Source of the DNA: Chitinophagaceae bacterium
GTDB taxonomy: Bacteria > Bacteroidota > Bacteroidia > Chitinophagales > Chitinophagaceae
Direction of reading: 5' to 3'
Length of the DNA: 60,550 nucleotides
NCBI GenBank assembly: GCA_028288585.1
Contig: JAQBNL010000083.1
Location: 1-60,550, forward strand
The position numbers and the translations under genes are program-made. Below, in pieces: positions 45,401-54,368 of this stretch (position 1 is its first letter; each line of letters starts with the position of its first letter). The notes under the pieces are model-generated. The model had not been told where the DNA came from. It saw nothing but the letters and a program-made list of their open reading frames with translations, and did no database searches.

Positions 45401-45607
45401 TATAATATTAACTCATCAGTATTGTCAAAAGCACATATAAAAAACTTTAAAGTTTTTGTAAATGTTCAAAATTTAAAAACATGGAAGAATAATATTGGTT
45501 ACTCACCCGAATATGGAGGCGATGCTTATTCATTTGGAATAGACAGGGGTAATGCATATGGCGCTTTGCCACGTGTATTTACGGGTGGTATTAATGTTAC
45601 TTTTTAA
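42470..45607 (+). CDS. susC: SusC/RagA-family TonB-dependent outer-membrane receptor
   Basis: The ATG at 42470 gives 1045 residues (an upstream TTG adds two). Signal peptide (ending SFQAYGQ), a carboxypeptidase-D-like domain (NVVSGRVTSATGDPLPGVSVLIKG, about 35-115), the plug (about 120-240, with LTGSIVKISGKEV and ILKDPSSLAIFGVKGASGVI) and a large barrel follow. The last strand is VFTGGINVTF. It forms the importer for oligosaccharides with the SusD lipoprotein 19 bp downstream. No TonB-sensor signalling extension (STN) or anti-sigma pair is visible. The substrate is probably a beta-glucan oligosaccharide, judged from the flanking enzymes. Confidence 0.95.
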   Translation: MIAILTTLKTKRFFFLPLLMFSLAFFFTTSFQAYGQGNVVSGRVTSATGDPLPGVSVLIKGTKRGTSTDNNGNFSLTGVNSNATLVLSSSGYDRQEVALNGRNNVEINLATASTQLEQVVVIGYGTANKRDLTGSIVKISGKEVSDKPNTNPISSLQGKVPGLSVVNNGVPGQAPDIRIRGTVSIGSTHPLYVVNGIFNDNIDFLNPNDIESIEILKDPSSLAIFGVKGASGVIAITTKQAKAGQLVVNFNTSFGSKKLVDKIQLASGAEFRSILAQEAQNGLNDPDPSIGQKNTDFLKNELPKWTGNTDWVDALTRTANFNATNISVASATENNKFYLSAGYTGDEGIVKHVKYERINFNINEEIKVSKKMRFGFNLVASRENLPYESDQLDNARRALPIINSDTKSIFAKNPYGNDSTNYNIYEGVPVIQNTEHNPLMVIENEWDKLKDIKWRFVPSLYGEYNITRDLSFKASVYADISNEDKRRYTPLYYSYNPSASGSNQVSLYNKTTSFVQDGYNTRSFQGDYIFNYKKNIGDHSFNATAGFTHYYFGFFQTTAKTLQQSGDIPIPNNERLWYISSGFGNPSSPTSAQHEYATVSGLVRVLYNYKSKYFLNGSFRRDGASGINSVYSKKFQNFWAIGAAWELTKEIFLENQKLFDFLKLKGSIGLLGNFNTLGNDYPAYPGLGYSNAQFGGNTVTVANPNYLVDPNLRWEQVSGKEIGVEFGAFGNRLHGDINYYNKRTKNLLAFLKPSGVSPTLTNSGEISNKGFEFSASWNQSFSKNLSLTVSGNLTTYKNKVISLTYPTNLDPQIPNQAKEGYPIGSFFGYVVEGLYQSYNDILKSPVYKGTGTSPSPGDFKYKDLNGDGFVDDKDQTMIGNPTPDFSYGASLILHYMGFDLGVDVGGVYGNEIYRYWGTSEQKNSVYNYPAYYTQGWNGAGTSNWVPIVDAQHTVNRVPSTYAIEDGSYFRIRNLQLGYNINSSVLSKAHIKNFKVFVNVQNLKTWKNNIGYSPEYGGDAYSFGIDRGNAYGALPRVFTGGINVTF

Positions 45608-45625
45608 TTTTAAAATTATATAAAA

Positions 45626-47140
45626 ATGACTAAAATAAAAAAGGTTGTATTTGGATTAGCTATGCTAATGTCAATATGCATACTAAATTTTGGCTGCAAA
45701 AAATTTTTAGACAGGAAGCCATTAACCTCAACTTTAGATGACTTAAACCAGGGTGGCCTTGAAACCCAGGCACTGGGCTTATACGGCTCTATCAGAAATT
45801 CAGCATCTGACCCCTATATAGGAGATGGATTTCAAAGTATTCCATGGCTTGGAATGAATGGCTTTAGATCGGATGACCAGGAAATTGTGTCGGATCCCGG
45901 TGCAGCAGGCTGGCATTCTACATACGATTTATTTCAGTATGCCAAAGATGATTGGGGTAGCCAGCAGGTTTGGGATAAACATTATCTTTTAATTGGACAA
46001 TGCAATACAATATTACAAACTGCAGACTCACTAAAATTGGCCGACCCAGGATCGCAGATTAATATTGCTGAAGCAAAATTTTTCAGGGCTTTATCTTATT
46101 GGGATCTGGTAAGAGATTACGGGCAAATACCAAAAATTGATTTCAGGATATATAAAGCAACTGATGCTAATATCGCTAAATCGCCGGAAACAGATATTTT
46201 TGCTTTGATTGATGGCGATTTAACTTTTGCTGCAGCTACTTTGCCTCCTACATGGCCTACGAAATTCAATGGCAGGTTAACATCTGGCGCTGCAAAAACT
46301 TTACTTGCTAAATCAAAACTATGGAATAAGCAATGGGCAGCTGCATTGGCATTATGTAAAGAAGTAATTAATTCAGGTATATATGATTTATTTACACCTT
46401 ATGCCTTACTTTGGAAACCTGAAAATAAGCTAAATAAGGAATCCATTTTTGAAATACAGGCATCTGAAAAACCAGGTGATGGTGGTTTGTATTGGAGTTG
46501 GTTTGGAACAGCTCAGGGTGTAAGAGGAGCAGATGCCGATGGATGGAATTTAGGCTGGGGCTGGAATACACCTACGCAAAAGTTAGTTGATGCCTATGAG
46601 CCTGGTGACCCAAGAAAGCCGGCTACTATACTATTTTCTGGTCAGTCTGATGATCCTGCAAATGGAGGTTATGGCCGTACTTTACCCCCGTATACCAATG
46701 CAATATATTGGAACAAAAAAACCTATGTTAGCGTAGCACAGCAGCAGGCTGCAGGAGAGCCTAATGGCGCATCTTTTGTAGATTGTATCCTGCTGCGTTA
46801 TGCCGACGTTTTATTAATGGCTGCAGAGGCCGCCAATGAAACTGGTGATGGCACAACTGCAGCTGCAATGCTGGAAAAAGTAAGAGCAAGGGCAAGGGGC
46901 AACAGCAATGTATTACCTCCTGTTGCATACGTAAATCAGGCTCAAATGCGTGATGCTATTAAAAAAGAAAGAAGGGTTGAATTTGGAATGGAATTCGAAA
47001 GATTTTTTGATTTAGTACGCTGGGGCGATGCCACCAGTGTTCTTAGCGGACTAGGCTATCAAAATAAAAATCGTTATTACCCATTACCAACTGCTGCCAT
47101 TGCAGCCAATCCTAAATTAGTTCAAAACCCAGATTATTAA
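45626..47140 (+). CDS. susD: SusD/RagB-family glycan-binding lipoprotein
   Basis: The 504-residue lipoprotein (Cys24 after NFG, then KKFLDRKPLTST, the usual SusD opening) has the TPR-like helical core and the C-terminal LLMAAEAANETGDG...IKKERRVEFGMEFERFFDLVRWGDA motif typical of SusD proteins. It acts as the lid of the SusC transporter on the cell surface and binds the oligosaccharide. It follows SusC by 19 bp and is followed by a LamG lipoprotein. No sign of truncation. Confidence 0.95.
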   Translation: MTKIKKVVFGLAMLMSICILNFGCKKFLDRKPLTSTLDDLNQGGLETQALGLYGSIRNSASDPYIGDGFQSIPWLGMNGFRSDDQEIVSDPGAAGWHSTYDLFQYAKDDWGSQQVWDKHYLLIGQCNTILQTADSLKLADPGSQINIAEAKFFRALSYWDLVRDYGQIPKIDFRIYKATDANIAKSPETDIFALIDGDLTFAAATLPPTWPTKFNGRLTSGAAKTLLAKSKLWNKQWAAALALCKEVINSGIYDLFTPYALLWKPENKLNKESIFEIQASEKPGDGGLYWSWFGTAQGVRGADADGWNLGWGWNTPTQKLVDAYEPGDPRKPATILFSGQSDDPANGGYGRTLPPYTNAIYWNKKTYVSVAQQQAAGEPNGASFVDCILLRYADVLLMAAEAANETGDGTTAAAMLEKVRARARGNSNVLPPVAYVNQAQMRDAIKKERRVEFGMEFERFFDLVRWGDATSVLSGLGYQNKNRYYPLPTAAIAANPKLVQNPDY

Positions 47141-47194
47141 TGGTGATAAAAAAGCAAGTCATTAAATTATATTATCCACTCAAAAATTTTAGTA

Positions 47195-48034
47195 ATGAAA
47201 TTATTTAATAATCTATCAAAATATATCAGCTTAGGATTACTCTTTATGTTGGTTTTTGTTAGTTGTCAAAAAATGCATAGACCTGCCTTGGGAGATTACC
47301 CTAAGGATGCTAACCCGCCAGGCGGTCCATTAAAATTTTACGTGGCATTTGATGGTACCACTTCCAATCCTTTAATGAATGCAGTAGACAGCGTTAGAGC
47401 AAAATTTCCCAGTTCTAATCCACTTGCTTCCATTGATGGAGTTCGCGGAAAAGGATTTCAGGGCGCAGACGATAAAGTTATACTGTATTCATCGGCGAAT
47501 GATTTCGCAGCTTCAACCAGTTTCAGTATTTCATTCTGGATGAAAAATACAGCCCAGGCCGGCCGCACTGAATTTTTGTTTTCATTAGTAGATGAAACGT
47601 ATGGCTGGAGTAATAGCGCTGCTTTTGTACTGGTTGAAAACCAAACGGCAACAAATACTACCATGAAGTTTGGATTGATGGACCAATGGCTTGAAGGTAC
47701 ATTTAATAAACCTCTTTTTGACGGAAGCTGGCACCACATGGTGTATGTATATGATGAAACAACTTCCAAGATGACATATTATTTTGATGGTGCCGTTGTT
47801 ACAGGGATGACCACAACACAAACGAATGTTACAAATGGAGGTAGCCCAAGAGGCAAGATAGATTTTACAAAAGCCAGCAGTTTGATTTTAGCAGGCTGGA
47901 ATAAACATGGGAATGCTAAAGGCCCTACTGACGATTGGATAAAAACATATAAAGGGGCTATGGATCAATTCAGGTTGTATGGAAAGGCATTAACTGCCTC
48001 CGAAGTACAGGCGTTGTATAATAGCAAATTGTAA
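47195..48034 (+). CDS. LamG-domain surface lipoprotein
   Basis: The 279-residue protein has a lipobox VSC (Cys24) and one concanavalin/LamG-type jelly roll with FSISFWMKN near the middle, SWHHMVYVYDETTSKMTYYFDG and a closing GAMDQFRLYGKALTASEVQALY. It sits third in the SusC-SusD unit, where a surface glycan-binding protein (SusE/SusF position) is usually encoded. It has no catalytic motif. It probably binds the same polysaccharide. A terminator follows 24 bp past the stop. Confidence 0.88.
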   Translation: MKLFNNLSKYISLGLLFMLVFVSCQKMHRPALGDYPKDANPPGGPLKFYVAFDGTTSNPLMNAVDSVRAKFPSSNPLASIDGVRGKGFQGADDKVILYSSANDFAASTSFSISFWMKNTAQAGRTEFLFSLVDETYGWSNSAAFVLVENQTATNTTMKFGLMDQWLEGTFNKPLFDGSWHHMVYVYDETTSKMTYYFDGAVVTGMTTTQTNVTNGGSPRGKIDFTKASSLILAGWNKHGNAKGPTDDWIKTYKGAMDQFRLYGKALTASEVQALYNSKL

Positions 48035-48058
48035 GAATTAATTACTTTTTAAATAAAT

Positions 48059-48088
48059 AAAAGGGCTGACAAATTGTTCAGCCCTTTT
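48059..48088 (+). terminator. Intrinsic terminator of the SusC-SusD-LamG unit
   Basis: AAAAGGGCTGA pairs with TCAGCCCTTTT around an 8-nt loop; T-rich end. A strong 11-bp stem. Confidence 0.9.
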
Positions 48089-48139
48089 AAATTCTCCTTA
48101 AAAATTTTAATTATGTTTTAGCTTTTTCACTGGTTTATT

Positions 48140-49399
48140 ATGAGAATTATTAAAAAAATCAGGCCCTCTACAATAATTATTATCCTTATTGCTTCATGCA
48201 TTTTTTTATTAACAAGATGCATAGGAGATTCCGGGAACTCAGAAGAAAAAGCAACTGCCAGGGATGAATTTAAAAAATATACCGGGTCAAAGGTTTGTGC
48301 AAGTTGTCATAAAGATATTTATGATAAACATATCCTTACTGAACATTACCTCACATTAGCGCCACCCACCGAAAAAAACATCTTAGGAAGTTTTGAAAAA
48401 GGCAAGAATGTATTTGCCTTTGATGATGTTACTAATATTACCATGGAGAAAAGAGATAGCGGCTTTTTCCAGGTAGAATATAATAATGGGAATGAAATAA
48501 GAAAAGGCAGGTTTGATATGGTAGTTGGTTCAGGCAGAAAAGGGCAGAGTTATTTAACCTGGGTAAACAACCGGCTTGTACAACTACCGATAACCTATTT
48601 TTCCCCGGCAGCTCAATGGAGCAATAGCCCGGGATACCCTCCCAATAAAATTGTTTTTAACAGGCCCATTACATCAAGGTGTTTAGAATGCCATAGCACC
48701 TATTTTGAAAAGATATCTGACCCTGCAATTGAACTTGAACAATTCGATCATCATAAAATAATATATGCCGTGGATTGTGAAAAATGTCACGGCCCTGGCG
48801 CTATGCATGTTGATTTTCAATCTAAAAACCCAGGCATAAAAGAAGCAAAATTTATTGTTAACCCACGCAAACTTACCAGAGAACAGGTTTTGGATTTATG
48901 TACTTTATGCCATGGCGGTGGCCAGTTGGCAAAAATAAAACCATCATTCCAGTTCCATGCGGGAGATTCACTTTCCAAATATTTTATACGAAATAAGGCT
49001 GCGCTTAATGCTTCCAATATAGATGTTCACGGAAATCAAATGGGACTATTGTCGTTGAGTAAATGTTTTATCATGAGTAATATGACGTGTATCAACTGTC
49101 ATAATACACATCAAAATGAAAATGGAAAGGTTGCCTTATTTTCTCAACGCTGCATGACCTGCCATACTGAAGGACATGTAAAATTATGTAAGATGACTGC
49201 CGAGATAGGCCCTGCAATAACCCAAAATTGTATTGATTGCCATATGCCAAAACAACCATCTCATGCTGTATCAGTTTTTTTACAGGGATCACCTGCACCC
49301 ACACCTGCTTTGATGCGCACACATTTTATAAAAATTTATCCTGAGGAAACAAAAAAAGTTTTAGCTTATCTTAAAGGCCCAATCAAGAAAAAATTATAA
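48140..49399 (+). CDS. Seven-heme c-type cytochrome, membrane- or lipid-anchored
   Basis: The 419-residue protein has a hydrophobic N-terminus (about 10-26) with possible lipobox IASC, so it is exported and anchored. Seven CxxCH heme sites are visible, starting at Cys53, 181, 213, 254, 317, 338 and 364. The spacing resembles the cytochrome c554/multiheme group found next to CRTAC1-like proteins in Bacteroidota and Acidobacteriota. It should transfer electrons in the periplasm or at the surface. Its stop is followed immediately (0 bp) by the FG-GAP/ASPIC gene. Electron donor and acceptor are unknown; the GMC dehydrogenase 12 kb upstream is a candidate donor only by inference. Confidence 0.92.
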   Translation: MRIIKKIRPSTIIIILIASCIFLLTRCIGDSGNSEEKATARDEFKKYTGSKVCASCHKDIYDKHILTEHYLTLAPPTEKNILGSFEKGKNVFAFDDVTNITMEKRDSGFFQVEYNNGNEIRKGRFDMVVGSGRKGQSYLTWVNNRLVQLPITYFSPAAQWSNSPGYPPNKIVFNRPITSRCLECHSTYFEKISDPAIELEQFDHHKIIYAVDCEKCHGPGAMHVDFQSKNPGIKEAKFIVNPRKLTREQVLDLCTLCHGGGQLAKIKPSFQFHAGDSLSKYFIRNKAALNASNIDVHGNQMGLLSLSKCFIMSNMTCINCHNTHQNENGKVALFSQRCMTCHTEGHVKLCKMTAEIGPAITQNCIDCHMPKQPSHAVSVFLQGSPAPTPALMRTHFIKIYPEETKKVLAYLKGPIKKKL

Positions 49400-52300
49400 A
49401 TGAATAAATTAAAAATTAATACCCTCTTACTATCCATATCTGCATTGATTTTTATATCCTGTAACAGGCCGGATAAATTGTTTACTTCTTTATCCTCTTC
49501 TGAAACAAATATTACATTTACCAATAAGCCAATAGAGAAAAATTTATTCAGCATACTGTATTATTTATATTATTATAATGGCGGAGGTGTAGCAACGGGA
49601 GATATCAATAACGATGGGTTACCAGATATTTATTTCACTGCTAATAGTAAAGGGAATAATAAACTGTATTTAAACAAAGGCAATTTTAAATTTGAAGATA
49701 TAACGGATAAAGCCGGCGTGGGAGGTGTTTCGGATTGGTGTACAGGAGCTACCATTGCAGATATAAATGGAGATGGATTTTTAGATATTTATGTTTCTAC
49801 TGTAAGTAACAGGTATGGGTTAACTGGCCACAATGAATTATACATTAATAATGGTAACGGAACCTTTACAGAAAAATCTGCTCAATATGGATTGAACACG
49901 TCCTGCTTTACCACGCAAGCCGCTTTTTTCGACTTTGATCATGATGGCGACCTGGATTGTTATATCCTGAATCAATCTCACCAGGCACATGCTAATGTTA
50001 TTGATACCAGTAACAGGCGTAAATATGATTCTCTTTCAGGAGACAGGTTATACCGCAATGATATTAGCACCACGGGGAAATTTACCGATGTATCTGCTAC
50101 TGCAGGTATTTATCAAAGTAAACTTGGTTATGGATTGGGCATTGCAGTTGCTGATATAAATAATGATGGATGGGATGATATATATATTGGTAACGATTTT
50201 CATGAAAACGATTACTACTATATAAACAATGGCAATGGCACGTTTACAGAAAGTGGCGCCAAACATTTTAATCATTACAGCAGGTTTAGTATGGGAAATG
50301 ATGTTGCGGATTATAATAATGACGGGCAACTGGATGTAATTACAGTTGATATGTTGCCGCCTGATGAAAGAAATTTAAAAACATACGGCAGCGATGAAAA
50401 CGCGGATATTTATAAAGTAAAATTAGAAATGCAGGGTTATCAAAACCAATATTCAAAAAATTGTTTGCAACGTAATAACGGTAATGGCAGCAGCTTTAGC
50501 GAAACAAGTTTAATAAGCGAGGTAGCGGCCACAGACTGGAGCTGGTGCCCTTTATTTGCAGATTTTGATAATGATGGCAATAAAGATTTATTCATTTCAA
50601 GTGGCATAGTAAAGCGGCCTGTAGACCTTGATTATGTCAGGTTTGTTTCATCCCTAAAAGGAAAAGGAATGGATAGAACTGATAAGTATGATAATATCGC
50701 GATAGAGGCTATGCCCGAAGGCAGTTCCCACCCTTTTTTATTTAAAGGAGATGGGAATCTTTCCTTTAAAGATATGAGTATTGAATGGGGCACAGGCAAA
50801 ATGAAAGGCTTTTATAATGGAGCTGCGTATGCTGATTTAGACAATGATGGAAATCTTGACCTGGTAATAAATTGCCTGAATGCACCTGCAGTAATTTTAA
50901 AAAATAATTCACCAAAGAAAAATTATATCTCTATCTCTTTCAGGGATGATAGTTTAAATACGTTTGGTATAGGTGCCAAAGCATATCTATTTTCAAAAGG
51001 AAAAATGCAATACCAGCAATTAATGGCTACCCGGGGTTTTGAATCTTCTTCGGATCTGCGTTTGCATTTTGGATTAGATTCTATAAATACCATAGATAGC
51101 TTATTAATTATTTGGCCTAATCAAAAATTCCAGGTAATAAAAAGTGTTACTGCTAATAAACAATTAACGGTATACCAAAAAAATGCTGCAGGTATCTTTA
51201 GTTATAGTTCACTGGTTAAACCTTCACCTGTATTGTTTACAAATATCAGCCACGATATAAATGTAAACTGGAAACATAAAGAGAATGATTTTTTCGATTA
51301 CAATGTGCAGTATTTAATTCCTCATGCAGAGTCAACCCGCGGTCCAAAAATTACAGTAGCAGATGTGAACAAAGACGGCCTGGATGATTTCTATGTCTGC
51401 GGTGCATCGGGGCAGCAGGGAGCATTAATGATGCAAACCAAAGATGGGAAATTTATAACCACTGTACTTAATATAAAACACTGGATAAATATTACAGAAG
51501 AAGTGGATGCTTTATTTTTTGATGCTAACAACGATACCTATCCTGATTTATATGTGGTAAGTGGTGGAAATATATATGAAGATGGAAATCCTTGCCTCTC
51601 CGACCATCTGTACCTTAATGATGGCAAAGGAAATTTCTTTGAATCAGGAAGTGCCTTCCCCCAGTTACTTAAAAATAAATCCTGCGTAAGTGCTGCGGAT
51701 ATTGATAATGACGGGGACATTGATTTGTTTGTGGGCGGCCTCGCAGATGCTAAGCAATATGGAATACCACAGCCCTCCTATTTATTGTTAAACGATGGAA
51801 AGGGAAATTTTACACATCCCGATGCATCAGTGATAAAGCTGGATAATTTGGGAATAGTTACCAGTTCTTCTTTTGCCGATATTAATAAAGATGGCTGGCA
51901 GGATTTAATTGTAACCGGGGAATGGATGCCGGTAAAAATATTTATTAATAACAAAGGAAAATATACTGAAACTGATATTCCGCATTCAACCGGTCTTTGG
52001 CAAACTATATATTCTACTGATGTTAATGGTGATGGCTTTATTGATTTTCTGGCAGGTAACTGGGGACAGAATTGTAAATTGGTTGCAGGCAAAACCGGGC
52101 CTGTAAAGCTTTACATAAAAGATTTTGATAACAATGGTTCTATTGAACAGATAATGTGCTATACCCTCAATGGTGAAGAATATACATTTCTTGCAAAAGA
52201 TGAGTTGGAAAGAGCATTACCTGTATTAAAAAAAGCTTATCTGAAATACGATGAAGTGGCAGGCAAAACAGTACAATATATGTTTTACGATTTGTTTAAA

Positions 52301-52675
52301 GACTATAAAGAACTGCAGGCAGAAACCCTCAGCTCATCCTGTTTTATTAATGACGGCAAAGGAAATTTTACAAGAAGAGATTTACCACAGGAATTGCAAT
52401 TGGCCCCGCTATTTGCATTTCAACGGTTAGGAAATACAAATTCATTTTTTGCCGGGGGAAATTTCTTTGGTGTAATTCCTTATGAAGGACGGTATGATGC
52501 TTCGTCATTATTATATTTTAATACAGATAATAAGGGTACTGTTAATCAAACAAAAATTTTGGATATAAAAGGAGAAGTAAGAGATCTTAAATGGTTGCAT
52601 ACTGGTAAGTATGGAGATATTTTAGTGGGTGCAAAAAATAATGACAGTCTGGTTTTTTATGGATTGAAAAAATAA
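49400..52675 (+). CDS. Giant FG-GAP/VCBS repeat lipoprotein with ASPIC/UnbV domain
   Basis: The 1091-residue lipoprotein (SC21) contains at least 13 calcium-loop motifs of type D-x-[DN]-x-D-G (for example DINNDGLPD, DFDHDGDLD, DLDNDGNLD, DIDNDGDID, DVNGDGFID). They lie in two blocks (about 60-470 and 640-910). Between them is an ASPIC/UnbV domain (about 500-600, with GIGAKAYLFSKGKM and SSDLRLHFGLDSI). This is the CRTAC1-like layout: beta-propeller blades that bind calcium and may bind glycan or protein. It is coupled to the multiheme cytochrome with no intergenic base. No catalytic motif is visible. Confidence 0.92.
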   Translation: MNKLKINTLLLSISALIFISCNRPDKLFTSLSSSETNITFTNKPIEKNLFSILYYLYYYNGGGVATGDINNDGLPDIYFTANSKGNNKLYLNKGNFKFEDITDKAGVGGVSDWCTGATIADINGDGFLDIYVSTVSNRYGLTGHNELYINNGNGTFTEKSAQYGLNTSCFTTQAAFFDFDHDGDLDCYILNQSHQAHANVIDTSNRRKYDSLSGDRLYRNDISTTGKFTDVSATAGIYQSKLGYGLGIAVADINNDGWDDIYIGNDFHENDYYYINNGNGTFTESGAKHFNHYSRFSMGNDVADYNNDGQLDVITVDMLPPDERNLKTYGSDENADIYKVKLEMQGYQNQYSKNCLQRNNGNGSSFSETSLISEVAATDWSWCPLFADFDNDGNKDLFISSGIVKRPVDLDYVRFVSSLKGKGMDRTDKYDNIAIEAMPEGSSHPFLFKGDGNLSFKDMSIEWGTGKMKGFYNGAAYADLDNDGNLDLVINCLNAPAVILKNNSPKKNYISISFRDDSLNTFGIGAKAYLFSKGKMQYQQLMATRGFESSSDLRLHFGLDSINTIDSLLIIWPNQKFQVIKSVTANKQLTVYQKNAAGIFSYSSLVKPSPVLFTNISHDINVNWKHKENDFFDYNVQYLIPHAESTRGPKITVADVNKDGLDDFYVCGASGQQGALMMQTKDGKFITTVLNIKHWINITEEVDALFFDANNDTYPDLYVVSGGNIYEDGNPCLSDHLYLNDGKGNFFESGSAFPQLLKNKSCVSAADIDNDGDIDLFVGGLADAKQYGIPQPSYLLLNDGKGNFTHPDASVIKLDNLGIVTSSSFADINKDGWQDLIVTGEWMPVKIFINNKGKYTETDIPHSTGLWQTIYSTDVNGDGFIDFLAGNWGQNCKLVAGKTGPVKLYIKDFDNNGSIEQIMCYTLNGEEYTFLAKDELERALPVLKKAYLKYDEVAGKTVQYMFYDLFKDYKELQAETLSSSCFINDGKGNFTRRDLPQELQLAPLFAFQRLGNTNSFFAGGNFFGVIPYEGRYDASSLLYFNTDNKGTVNQTKILDIKGEVRDLKWLHTGKYGDILVGAKNNDSLVFYGLKK

Positions 52676-52683
52676 ATTGTTTA

Positions 52684-54363
52684 ATGACGACTAGATATTT
52701 TTATTTGGCGTGTTTGATTTTATTGTTACACAGTTGTAGTAAAAACAGCGGTAGCACACCAACTCCTCCACCTGCACCACCTCCTGCCCCATCAGCACTT
52801 ACATTTACAACCGTTAGTGTTAATGGCGTTTCTACAGGTTTTACTTATTATGGAATTAATACAACGCCTGTTATAAAATTTACATTTTCCGCCCCTGTAA
52901 ACCGTTCTACTGTCGCTACTTCATTTATTTTAAAAAATAGTAGCGGCGCAACGGTTGCATATAATGTCTCTTACGAAAACAGCGATAACACTGTAGTTAT
53001 ACAACCTTCTTCACCGCTTGGTTATCTTTCGAAATATTCTTTATCTGTAACAACGGATATTAAATCTGCGGCAGGAGGTTCTTTCCTGACTCCTCTTAAT
53101 GTAGATCTTCTTACAGCTATTGATCCTGCTGATAAATTTCCTTTGTTATCAGATAATGCATTGCTCGATCTTGTACAACAACAAACATTTAAATATTTCT
53201 GGGATTTTGGACATCCTGTAAGTGGTTTGGCAAGAGAAAGAAATACTTCTGGTGAAACTGTTACCAGTGGCGGATCAGGATTTGGCATCATGGCTATTGT
53301 TACAGGCATCAGCAGGAATTTTATTACAAGAGCGCAGGGGCTTGCACGGATGCAAATGATTGTGAATTTTTTAAAAAATACTGCTCAAAAATTTCATGGC
53401 GCATTTCCGCATTGGCTTAATGGAACCACCGGTGTTGTTATTCCTTTTAGCACAAAAGATAATGGAGCCGATTTGGTAGAAACATCTTATTTAATGCAAG
53501 GGCTTTTAACAGCAAGGCAATTTTTTAATGGGGCAGATGCCACTGAAACAACTTTACGAACTGATATAAATATATTATGGGATGGAGTTGAGTGGAGCTG
53601 GTTCCGGCAAAACAATCAAAATGTTTTGTATTGGCATTGGAGTCCAAATTATAATTGGGATATGAATTTCCAGATCCGTGGATGGAATGAGGCTTTAATT
53701 ACTTATGTATTGGCTACGTCTTCTCTAACTTCTGCCATCCCAAAAATAGTTTATGATAATGGCTGGGCACAAAATGGTGCAATGAAAAACAATAAATCAT
53801 TTTATGGTTATCAATTGCCTTTAGGCCCTGATTATGGCGGCCCTCTTTTCTTTGCGCATTATTCTTTCCTAGGAATAAATCCTGTAGGATTAAGTGATGC
53901 ATATGCCAGTTATCAGTCACAAACAATCAACCATACCAAGATCAATTACGAATATTGCAAAGCCAATCCGAAAGCTTATTATGGCTACAGTGCAGACTGC
54001 TGGGGGCTTACAGCCAGTGATATTCAAAACGGGTATACAGCAAGTTCGCCAACCAATGATGTTGGTGTAATAGCGCCAACTGCCGCTCTCTCCTCTTTTC
54101 CTTATTCACCAGCAGAATCTATGCAGGCATTAAAATTTTTCTATTACAAGCTTGGCGATAAACTCTGGGGACAATATGGATTTAAAGATGCATTCAGTTT
54201 GCAGAATGTATGGTTTGCAGATTCCTATCTTGCTATTGACCAGGGACCAATAATTATTATGATAGAAAATTACAGAACAGGTTTGTTGTGGAATTTATTT
54301 ACAAGTTGTCCGGAAGTAAAAACAGGTATGCGTAATCTGGGATTTACTGCACCATATTTATAA
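52684..54363 (+). CDS. GH144-like/glucoamylase-family lipoprotein with Ig-like domain (copy 1)
   Basis: The 559-residue lipoprotein (HSC18) has a Pro-rich tether (TPTPPPAPPPAP), an N-terminal Ig-like domain of Big_5 type (about 38-150) and an (alpha/alpha)6 catalytic domain of the glucoamylase family (PF10091 type). Landmarks are LLDLVQQQTFKYFWDF, DLVETSYLMQGLL, LYWHWSPNYNWDMNF and AIDQGPIIIMIENYRTGLLWNLF. The best-studied relatives are endo-beta-1,2-glucanases (GH144), including one from Chitinophaga. It is the first of three tandem paralogs and the only one with the Ig domain. Linkage specificity is inferred. Confidence 0.87.
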   Translation: MTTRYFYLACLILLLHSCSKNSGSTPTPPPAPPPAPSALTFTTVSVNGVSTGFTYYGINTTPVIKFTFSAPVNRSTVATSFILKNSSGATVAYNVSYENSDNTVVIQPSSPLGYLSKYSLSVTTDIKSAAGGSFLTPLNVDLLTAIDPADKFPLLSDNALLDLVQQQTFKYFWDFGHPVSGLARERNTSGETVTSGGSGFGIMAIVTGISRNFITRAQGLARMQMIVNFLKNTAQKFHGAFPHWLNGTTGVVIPFSTKDNGADLVETSYLMQGLLTARQFFNGADATETTLRTDINILWDGVEWSWFRQNNQNVLYWHWSPNYNWDMNFQIRGWNEALITYVLATSSLTSAIPKIVYDNGWAQNGAMKNNKSFYGYQLPLGPDYGGPLFFAHYSFLGINPVGLSDAYASYQSQTINHTKINYEYCKANPKAYYGYSADCWGLTASDIQNGYTASSPTNDVGVIAPTAALSSFPYSPAESMQALKFFYYKLGDKLWGQYGFKDAFSLQNVWFADSYLAIDQGPIIIMIENYRTGLLWNLFTSCPEVKTGMRNLGFTAPYL

Positions 54364-54368
54364 TTATT

